NCBI RefSeq assembly: GCF_000931465.1
Contig: NZ_CP010892.1
Location: 682,001-746,000, forward strand
DNA from: Pseudomonas sp. MRSN 12121
GTDB lineage: Bacteria; Pseudomonadota; Gammaproteobacteria; Pseudomonadales; Pseudomonadaceae
Length of the DNA: 64,000 bases
Direction of reading: 5' to 3'
The notes beneath the pieces were generated by a model, which saw only the letters and a list, made by a program, of their open reading frames with translations, made no database searches and was not told the DNA's origin. The position numbers were made by a program, and so were the translations under genes. Every line of letters starts with the position of its first letter. Position 1 is the first letter of the stretch. This document shows, piece after piece, positions 29,757 through 36,213 of the stretch.

Positions 29757-30487
29757 TGCAGCAACCTGGACGTCTGATCGGCCTCGGCGTGGGCCCCGGT
29801 GACCCGGAACTGATTACCCTCAAGGCCCTGCGCCTGCTGCGCGAGTCACCGGTGGTGGCGTACTTCGTGGCCAAAGGTAAAAAGGGCAATGCGTTCGGCA
29901 TCATCGAAGCGCACCTGCAAGACGCGCAGACACTGCTGCCGCTGGTCTACCCGGTGACCACCGAAGCGCTGCCGGCGCCGCTGTCCTACGAACAAGTGAT
30001 CAGCGACTTCTACGACGCTGCCAGCGAGCAATTGGCCGAGCATTTGAACGCGGGCCGCGATGTGGCGGTGATCTGCGAGGGCGACCCGTTCTTCTACGGC
30101 TCCTACATGTACCTGCACGACCGCCTGGCCGAGCGCTACCCGGCCGAAGTGGTGCCCGGGGTGTGCTCGATGCTCGGTGGCGCCTCGGTGCTGGGTGCGC
30201 CGCTGGTGTATCGCAACCAGAGCCTGTCGGTGCTCTCCGGCGTGCTGCCCCATGACGAGCTCAAGCGGCGCCTGGCCGATGCCGATGCGGCGGTGGTGAT
30301 GAAGCTGGGGCGCAACTTCCCCAAGGTGCGCCAGGTGCTCGCCGAACTGGGCCTGGCCGAGCGCGCGCTGTACGTAGAGCGGGCGACCATGGCCAACCAG
30401 AAGATCGTGCCGCTGGATGAGGTGGACCCCATGTCTTCGCCGTACTTCTCGCTGATCATCGTCCCGGGCGAAAGGTGGCAAGGTTGA
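29753..30487 (+). CDS. cobI: Precorrin-2 C20-methyltransferase CobI
   Basis: 244 aa tetrapyrrole methylase. The N-terminal [23 protein letters not shown]-binding loop, [19 protein letters not shown] (about 105-123) and [14 protein letters not shown] (about 137-150) are characteristic. It adds the C20 methyl group. It overlaps cobH at its start and cobJ at its end, so the plus-strand cob genes are tightly coupled. Confidence 0.96.
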   Translation: MMQQPGRLIGLGVGPGDPELITLKALRLLRESPVVAYFVAKGKKGNAFGIIEAHLQDAQTLLPLVYPVTTEALPAPLSYEQVISDFYDAASEQLAEHLNAGRDVAVICEGDPFFYGSYMYLHDRLAERYPAEVVPGVCSMLGGASVLGAPLVYRNQSLSVLSGVLPHDELKRRLADADAAVVMKLGRNFPKVRQVLAELGLAERALYVERATMANQKIVPLDEVDPMSSPYFSLIIVPGERWQG

Positions 30488-32184
30488 TGGCCCGTTCCGC
30501 GCCGGTCATCGTCATCCTGGGCCAAGGCAGCCTGGCGACTGCCCGCAAGTTGCAGCAACTGTATCCGGACGCACTGATCCATGGCTTGGCCGAGCGGGTC
30601 GAGGGCGCCGACCGTTCGTACCGGGAATTCGGCGCGACCCTGCGCCAGCTGTATCAGCAGGACACGCCGATCATCGCCCTGTGCGCCGCCGGCATTGTGA
30701 TCCGCACCCTGGCGCCCTTGCTGCTGGAGAAGGGCGCCGAGCCGCCGGTGCTCGCGGTAGCCGAGGACGGCAGCGCCGTGGTGCCGCTGCTTGGCGGCCT
30801 GGGCGGGGTGAATGTCATGGCCCGGGAAATCGCTGCCGGCCTGGGCGTAGCAGCAGCCATCACCACCAGCGGCGAGCTGCGTTTCGGCACCTGCCTGCTC
30901 AACCCGCCCAGCGGTTACGCCCTGGGCGACCTGGAGCTGGGCAAGCGCTTCGTCTCCGACCTGCTGGGCGGTGAAAGCGTGCGCATCGAAGGCGCCGCGC
31001 CCTGGCTGGCCGAAGCCAAATTGCCGCAGCACCGGCAGGCGCGGCTGACGATCCGCGTCGGTTCGGCCGAGCGCGAGCCCACTGCCAACGAATTGCTGAT
31101 CTACCCACGCAGCGTGCTGATCGCCTGCAACGGCAACATCGCCGGCGCCGATGCGCTACGCGATGCCTTGCGCCAGAAGAAAATTGCTGTGCAATCCGTC
31201 GCCTGCCTGCTCGCCGCTGACACTGAAATGGCCAGCCCGATCTTGCGCGAGGCCGCCGCCGAGTTGGGCGTACCCCTGCGTTTCGCCCCGGCGGCCAGCA
31301 GCGTGGCCGAACTGGCGCAGCAGGCCGTGCCGCAATTGCTGCCGCCGCTCAGCGTGGGCGAGGACATCGCCATTGCCGTGGCCAGCCAGCCGCTGGACCC
31401 GCAACGGATCGGTCGCCCCCGTGGCCGGCTGGCGGTGATCGGCCTGGGGCCTGGCGCGGCCGAGCTGATGGTGCCGGCGGTGAAAGCCGAACTGGCGCGG
31501 GCCAACGATATCCTCGGTTACGAAACCTATGTGCGCATGGCCGGGCCGTTTCGTGCCGACCAGGTCATGCACTGCACCGACAATCGCGAAGAAATGCAGC
31601 GAGCGCGGCATGCCTTCGAACTGGCAGCGCAAGGTCGTTCGGTGGTGGTGGTGTCTTCCGGTGATCCGGGGGTCTTTGCCATGGCCGCGGCGGTGCTCGA
31701 AGCGCTGCATGAGTCCAGCGAGCCCGGCTGGCATCGGGTCGAGCTGGAGATCCTTCCCGGGGTCTCCGCGTCCCTGGCCACCGCCGCGCAGGCGGGTGCG
31801 CCTTTGGGGCATGACTTCTGCGTGCTGTCGCTGTCGGACAACCTCAAGCCCTGGGACATTATCGAGAAACGCCTGGACCTGGCCTCCCAGGCCGATCTGG
31901 CCCTGGCGTTCTACAACCCGATCTCGCGCTCGCGGCCGTGGCAATTGGGGCGCGCCCTGGAGATCGTGCGCCAGCACCGCACGCCACAGACGCCGGTGGT
32001 GCTGGGGCGGGACATCGGGCGGCCGGGACAGACCCTGCGGGTCATTACCTTGGGCGAGCTGACGCCGGAGCAGGTGGATATGCGGACCATGGTGTTGGTG
32101 GGGTCGTCCACTACGTGCGTGTTCCCTAAAGCCGAAGGGGGGGAGTGGGTGTATACGCCTCGTTGGTATGGCGAGAAGCCGTAG
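30487..32184 (+). CDS. cobJ: CbiG-CobJ fusion: precorrin-3B C17-methyltransferase
   Basis: 565 aa. Residues about 1-310 are a CbiG/CobE-like domain (IALCAAGIVIRTLAPLLLEKGAEPPVLAVAEDGSAVVPLLGG; then VGSAEREPTANELLIYPRSVLIACNG). Residues about 315-560 are the CobJ methylase (LAVIGLGPGAAELMVPAVKAELARANDILGYETYVRM, SSGDPGVFAMAAAVLEAL). CobJ methylates C17 with ring contraction; the fused domain may take the lactone-opening or carrier role of CbiG/CobE. This fusion is known in Pseudomonas. The ATG at 30487 shares its A with the cobI stop; a GTG at 30475 has no good binding site. Confidence 0.93.
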   Translation: MARSAPVIVILGQGSLATARKLQQLYPDALIHGLAERVEGADRSYREFGATLRQLYQQDTPIIALCAAGIVIRTLAPLLLEKGAEPPVLAVAEDGSAVVPLLGGLGGVNVMAREIAAGLGVAAAITTSGELRFGTCLLNPPSGYALGDLELGKRFVSDLLGGESVRIEGAAPWLAEAKLPQHRQARLTIRVGSAEREPTANELLIYPRSVLIACNGNIAGADALRDALRQKKIAVQSVACLLAADTEMASPILREAAAELGVPLRFAPAASSVAELAQQAVPQLLPPLSVGEDIAIAVASQPLDPQRIGRPRGRLAVIGLGPGAAELMVPAVKAELARANDILGYETYVRMAGPFRADQVMHCTDNREEMQRARHAFELAAQGRSVVVVSSGDPGVFAMAAAVLEALHESSEPGWHRVELEILPGVSASLATAAQAGAPLGHDFCVLSLSDNLKPWDIIEKRLDLASQADLALAFYNPISRSRPWQLGRALEIVRQHRTPQTPVVLGRDIGRPGQTLRVITLGELTPEQVDMRTMVLVGSSTTCVFPKAEGGEWVYTPRWYGEKP

Positions 32185-32199
32185 GCCTGCCTTGCTTTT

Positions 32200-32238
32200 T
32201 GTAGGAGCGAGCGGGCGGCGATCCGACTTGCCCGCGAT
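32200..32238. repeat. Single enlarged REP variant downstream of cobJ
   Basis: A 39-bp element identical to those at 13230-13268 and 16168-16206, here without an inverted partner. Confidence 0.9.
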
Positions 32239-32296
32239 GGCGCCCGTTCTGGCGCTGCATGCTTTGGACGGTGTACATATCCATTCCTGCGGTAAC

Positions 32297-32535
32297 GGCG
32301 GCCTATGGTTCCGCCCTTACGGCGGGTCACTTTTGGCAAACGCCCCAAAAGTAACCAAAAGGTCTTGCCCCTAGCGTACGGCCCTCGCTGCGCTCGGGTT
32401 CCCTCCCTCCGGCGTCCATCAGGGGGGCATCGCCGCCGGCGATGTCCTCGACTTCGTCGAGGGGCGCTACGCGCCATCCCCCTGATGAACACCTCCACTC
32501 GGCCTGCCGATGGGGCGGGTAGATCAAAAGCAAGA
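32297..32535. repeat. Composite hairpin-rich noncoding element with a cloverleaf-like core
   Basis: The stretch 32185-32911 (727 bp) holds no convincing gene. It starts with CCGCC-N5-GGCGG and CTTTTGG...CCAAAAG hairpins. From 32417 to 32487 an outer 10-bp stem (CATCAGGGGG/CCCCCTGATG) encloses three perfect hairpins: 32428-32444, 32446-32462 and 32463-32475. A direct repeat AGATCAAAAGC occurs at about 32520-32542. Parts resemble dispersed Pseudomonas intergenic repeats I recall (the AAAAGTAACCAAAA type). Confidence 0.7.
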
Positions 32536-32601
32536 TCAAAAGCCAAAGCCAGCGGCGGAGCCGGAATCGGCGCCCGGCGCGACCTACCGGTCGGCGCTAA
32601 A

Positions 32602-32723
32602 CCTGTAGCCGCTGTCGAGCTCTAGCGAGGCTGCGATCGACCGCGAAGCGGGCGCAGGATCTGGAAATCGCTGGAGGACCTTCGGTCCTATCGCAGCCTC
32701 GCCGGGGCTCGGCAGCGGCTACA
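32602..32723. repeat. Long inverted repeat of a second, non-REP family
   Basis: The left arm begins CTGTAGCCGCTGTCGAGCTC and continues to GAGGCTGCGATCG. The right arm runs ATCGCAGCCTCGCCGGGGCT to CAGCGGCTACAG. Arms of about 37 nt flank about 50 nt with its own small hairpin (GGACCTTCGGTCC, 32677-32689). The family is distinct from the GTAGGAGCGAG REPs. Confidence 0.85.
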
Positions 32724-32911
32724 GAAGGTATGGGGTCGCCCCAGGTCGCTGAGGCAGTCTGGTTTGGCGGAAGGCAATGGCAACACTTTGACGGTTGCCG
32801 CTGGTTTTTTGCACAGCCATAGTTGCCCGGTCGCCGACGCATCGGCGGCCGATCTTAGCCGGTCGGAAAGCAACTCTATGAATACAGAAATGCTGACCAT
32901 GGAGCTTTCCA

Positions 32912-33172
32912 ATGACCGACTTCACCCCCCTACAAAGCAATCTCACCCCCACCCCGGTTTTCCACCTCGACCGCAACGCGCCCGCAGCGGACCTGCATGG
33001 CGGTGCGGTACAGCGCATCAAGGCCTCGCGCGATCTGATGCATAGCCTCAACTGCCTGAGCCTCAAAGGCGTGAGCGAGCGCGACCTGAGCCACTTCGTC
33101 AACGCCGCCCACCTCCTACTACAAGACGGCTGCGACGCCCTGGATGCCTTGCAGTGGCGTTTCGACGGTTAA
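32912..33172 (+). CDS. Small conserved Pseudomonas protein, DUF3077-like
   Basis: 86 aa. It starts MTDFTPLQSNLTPTPVFHLDRNAPAADLHGGAVQRIKASRDLMHSL and ends in a predicted helical segment. It resembles DUF3077 proteins, small soluble proteins common in Pseudomonas with no assigned function. A GGAG ribosome binding site lies about 8 nt before the ATG. It stands alone between a repeat-rich region and a converging gene. Confidence 0.75.
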   Translation: MTDFTPLQSNLTPTPVFHLDRNAPAADLHGGAVQRIKASRDLMHSLNCLSLKGVSERDLSHFVNAAHLLLQDGCDALDALQWRFDG

Positions 33173-33183
33173 GGCAGTTGGCG

Positions 33184-33210
33184 CCGGCCGCTCCCGGAAG
33201 GGGCGGTCGG
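33184..33210. terminator. Hairpin between converging genes, possible shared terminator
   Basis: CCGGCCGCTCC and GGGGCGGTCGG form an 11-bp stem with GU pairs and a 5-nt loop, 12 bp after the DUF3077 gene and 19 bp before the end of the opposing gene. There is no clear T-tract, so intrinsic termination is uncertain. Confidence 0.35.
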
Positions 33211-33228
33211 TCTGCTGGCGATGAGGTT

Positions 33229-33816
33229 TCAGGTGGTGGGGGATCCGTCTTGCGGGTCTCCGGTCTTCGGTCGTCCGGTGATGGGGGCCGCGCGGGGCCA
33301 TTTATCCAGAGGCAGATCGCTCATGGTTCGGGCGAATTGCTCCCGCGCTTGGTCCAAGGATTTATGGTTGGGGCCACTCAGCGCATTCGGGGTGTCGCTG
33401 CCGTCATCTTCCCAGTGGCACAGGTCGCAGATCTCATACTGACCCCGGGCTGACAAGGTTTGAAAACCGCAGCAAGGGCAGACCTCCAGGAGCTCGATCT
33501 GCGGATCGACGCTGTAATCTCCAAGCCCGGCTTCATGCAAACACCGCATCAAGTACAGGTGACTGACGCCGCGGTATTGCGCGCGCAGGGCGATCAGCAG
33601 CAGTTCGTCGTAGCGCGGGTCCAGCACGTCTTCTGGAGGTTCCGGTTGGGTCAGGATCTGTTGTTGCAGGTCGGGTGAAAGTGTCGCGAACTCAAGGTCG
33701 TCATGGTCTATCCCCCACCAGTTCAGGAGGTGGCAAGCCCGGGCATTGGCGTCGAGGCGGGGCAACCTGTGGCGGCTCAAAAGGTCGAGGGCGGCAGTGG
33801 CGGTGATTGTTTCCAT
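33229..33816 (-). CDS. CPCC-type cysteine-rich protein
   Basis: 195 aa. The C-terminal half carries the zinc-ribbon-like CPCC segment (about 113-140: VCPCCGFQTLSARGQYEICDLCHWEDDG), matching the Cys_rich_CPCC family. The N-terminal region (ALDLLSRHRLPRLDANARACHLLNWWGIDHDD) is a conserved partner of that domain. Its role is unknown. It converges with the DUF3077 gene and is followed upstream by a 98-bp gap before two exported-protein genes. Confidence 0.8.
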   Translation of the reverse strand: METITATAALDLLSRHRLPRLDANARACHLLNWWGIDHDDLEFATLSPDLQQQILTQPEPPEDVLDPRYDELLLIALRAQYRGVSHLYLMRCLHEAGLGDYSVDPQIELLEVCPCCGFQTLSARGQYEICDLCHWEDDGSDTPNALSGPNHKSLDQAREQFARTMSDLPLDKWPRAAPITGRPKTGDPQDGSPTT

Positions 33817-33914
33817 GGGGCTCGGCGTGTTGAGGGCAAGGTCAAGGGGGCGAAGCGCAGTAGGGGGCTTGTACCCTCACCCCCGCAAGGCAATCAACCA
33901 GATCAGGAGGGGGG

Positions 33915-34592
33915 CTACAGGTTCGAGACTTGACGGAAACCAGAGTTGTAGGCGCATTGCCCGGCATACTCCGGGCGCGCATCGCAGGCTTTTAGGCAGC
34001 CCTGGGTACCTTTGGGAAAGCGCGCCGCCACCGACATCGCGAAACCATAGGTCGGCGTCGTCACTGCAAAGCTGTTGTTGCAGGCCACTTGCGTGCTGTA
34101 GGTGAAAGTCATGGCCTCGCGCCGGCCGTTGTGGGCGAAGGCCACCTCGAAGCTGTCGAGGCTGTTCCAGCCCGACAGCGGCAGGACTACAAAGCGGTAG
34201 CGGGTGCCGTCCAGGCGTTGGCCGATGACCCGCAGGTTTTGGGTGGAAGAATCGGCCTTGGGCGAGGGGTAGGGCAGGGCGAGCAGCGCCCGCGGGTCAC
34301 CGATCACGCGGAGTTCGAAGCCGATACCCTTCTGGTAGAACGGAATCTGCAGCGCCGGGGCACCCTCGATCTTCACGTACTGGCTGGATGCATAGGGGCC
34401 GCTGGTTACGGGCTTGTAGTCCGGTGCCCGGGCGAAGCGGACCTCAAGCTCCAGTACCGCGTCTGCCACTTTGGCGTCTTCGGTGCGGATGTCGCTGGGG
34501 TGCTCGCTACCGTGGCTGGCGCAGCCGGCCAGCGCAAGGACCGAGGTCAGTTGCAGCAACTGTCGGGCGTGCCATGGGCGTAGAACACTCAT
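33915..34592 (-). CDS. Uncharacterised lipoprotein
   Basis: 225 aa. A signal peptide with lipobox LAGC (Cys24, Ala at +2, predicting an outer-membrane destination) is followed by a beta-rich domain without a family I recognise. The C-terminal ~35 residues are Cys-rich (QGCLKACDARPEYAGQCAY), with a further Cys in QVACNN, so disulfides are likely. AAGGAG lies 9 nt before the ATG at 34592; a GTG at 34595, immediately after the upstream stop, is an alternative. It is coupled to the preceding gene (301 aa) and probably works with it. Confidence 0.75.
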   Translation of the reverse strand: MSVLRPWHARQLLQLTSVLALAGCASHGSEHPSDIRTEDAKVADAVLELEVRFARAPDYKPVTSGPYASSQYVKIEGAPALQIPFYQKGIGFELRVIGDPRALLALPYPSPKADSSTQNLRVIGQRLDGTRYRFVVLPLSGWNSLDSFEVAFAHNGRREAMTFTYSTQVACNNSFAVTTPTYGFAMSVAARFPKGTQGCLKACDARPEYAGQCAYNSGFRQVSNL

Positions 34593-34595
34593 CAC

Positions 34596-35501
34596 TCAAT
34601 GCTCCTTCTTCAGCGGGCTGGATGTCAGTCCCAGGCCCTTGAGTTGCCAGGTACCCTCTACCTGCTGCCAGCTGAACTGACGGCCGACCCAGTCCACTTG
34701 CAAGGCATGATGCAGGCGATTCTGGTCAATGCGCCGGCCTTCGCCCAGGGCCTCGCGCGCGCGGTCGCTGGCTTGGTTGAACAGCGGCCATAGCTGGCTC
34801 AGGTTCATCTCCTTGCTGATCGGCAATTGGGCGTAGACGCCCTCTTGCGCCGAACTGAGCAGCAGCCCTTCCTTGCCCAGGAAGGCGGCGCTGCTGTTGT
34901 CCGGCGACACTGACACCAGCATGGCGTAGTGCGAGAATCCCCAGCCGGGCAGTCGCTCATCGAACCATAGGACTTGACCGGTGGAGGGCACCAGGGCCCG
35001 TGCACCTTCGGGGAACAGCAGCAGGTCGCTGCGCCCGGGTTGTGGCTGGCCCCAGTCGGGTTCGCTCTTGCTCTTGACCGGGCTGAGGATACGGGCCAGC
35101 GGAGTGTCGTTCTGCACCGCTATCAGCACTGTGCCGACGCCCATCCATTCGATGGTGGTAGCCAGCAGTACGGGTTGCCCGCCCTGAATCGCCCCGGTGG
35201 GTTTTACCTCGGTGATCTGCCAGGCGTTCAGCGGCCGATAGAGCTGGCCCTTGTAGGTGATTTCCCGGGGACTGCTGCCATCCCGGCGGTGGTACACCTG
35301 GAAGTCGCCAAAACGCTCACTGGATTCACTGGTCTTGTCCAGCCAGGCCGCAAGCTTGGCTTGGGGCGATTCGGCAGCCAGCGCCGGCAGAGACATGAGC
35401 ACTCCGGCCAGCAAGCAGCCGAGGCCGCGCCCGATCTGCGCAAGGCCCTGGCCACGTGCCCGAGCGGCGCCTGTGCCAGAGGGTGGTTGAAGAGCCTGCA
35501 T
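34596..35501 (-). CDS. Uncharacterised exported protein
   Basis: 301 aa. A long n-region precedes a signal sequence (about residues 25-43, LGCLLAGVLMSLPALAAE). The mature part begins SPQAKLAAWLDKTSESSERFGDFQVYHRRDG and has segments such as GTVLIAVQNDTPLARIL, YAMLVSVSPDNSSAAFLGKEG and LWPLFNQASDRAREALGEGR. No known domain was recognised. It is stop-to-start adjacent to the lipoprotein gene downstream, indicating a two-gene operon acting in the cell envelope. Confidence 0.72.
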   Translation of the reverse strand: MQALQPPSGTGAARARGQGLAQIGRGLGCLLAGVLMSLPALAAESPQAKLAAWLDKTSESSERFGDFQVYHRRDGSSPREITYKGQLYRPLNAWQITEVKPTGAIQGGQPVLLATTIEWMGVGTVLIAVQNDTPLARILSPVKSKSEPDWGQPQPGRSDLLLFPEGARALVPSTGQVLWFDERLPGWGFSHYAMLVSVSPDNSSAAFLGKEGLLLSSAQEGVYAQLPISKEMNLSQLWPLFNQASDRAREALGEGRRIDQNRLHHALQVDWVGRQFSWQQVEGTWQLKGLGLTSSPLKKEH

Positions 35502-35553
35502 TCCGTTGCCTATTCAATGATTTCTATGGTGCCGGGCTGTTTGCCGGATGGGT

Positions 35554-36150
35554 CTAGGGGACTAGATAACCCTTCACTCCGGTAAAGATGATCTGCGCTG
35601 CCAGGGCGCAGACGAACAGGCCCATCAGGCGGCTGACGATCTGCAGGCCTTGTTCGCCGAGGAGGCGTTCGATGCGGTTGGACAGGTAGAGCACCACGCC
35701 GACGGTGAAGCTGGCCAGGGCGATGCTGAGGATGGCGGTGATCTTGTCGTCCCAGTGCGGCTGGCCGACGCCCATCACCAGCAGGGCGCCGATGGTGCCG
35801 GGGCCGACGGTGAGGGGGATGGTCAGCGGCACGATGGTCACGTCCTGCTGCACGTTGTCGGTCTGGATCGCTGACTTGCCCTGGGCCATGCCCAGCGCCG
35901 AGATGAACAGCACGCTGCCGGCACCGATGCGGAAGGCGTCGACGGTGATGCCGAACACGCTGAAGATCACCCGGCCGAACAGGTAGAGCAGCACGCTGGA
36001 CACCAGGGTCGCCAGCGCGACGTTCCAGGCCAGGCGTCGACGTTCCTTGCTGGAGTAACCGCGAGTCAGGCTGATGAAGCAGGACAGGACGAAGAAGGGG
36101 CTGTAGAGCACCAGCATCTTCAGGTAAACGCTGAACAGCACATGGAGCAT
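35554..36150 (-). CDS. MarC family membrane protein
   Basis: 198 aa, the typical size, with six predicted membrane helices. The family motif region VPLTIPLTVGPGTIGALLVMG (about 108-128) is present, and the C-terminus ends FVCALAAQIIFTGVKGYL. MarC (NAAT) proteins are integral inner-membrane proteins; transport of small neutral solutes has been proposed but is not firmly established. It lies between the unknown exported pair and retS. Confidence 0.9.
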   Translation of the reverse strand: MLHVLFSVYLKMLVLYSPFFVLSCFISLTRGYSSKERRRLAWNVALATLVSSVLLYLFGRVIFSVFGITVDAFRIGAGSVLFISALGMAQGKSAIQTDNVQQDVTIVPLTIPLTVGPGTIGALLVMGVGQPHWDDKITAILSIALASFTVGVVLYLSNRIERLLGEQGLQIVSRLMGLFVCALAAQIIFTGVKGYLVP

Positions 36151-36213
36151 GGCGCGAACTCGCAGCGAGGGAGGGCGAGCGGGAGTTTAACAGGCGTTTG
36201 TCGCGCTGTCGGC

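Noticed and set aside
32417..32487. tRNA gene at the cloverleaf-like element
   Set aside because: Loops are only 1-3 nt, there is no anticodon loop, T-loop motif or CCA end.
32764..33045. A 93-codon plus-strand frame upstream of the DUF3077 gene
   Set aside because: It overlaps the DUF3077 gene in another frame, has no ribosome binding site of note and shows no conserved features.
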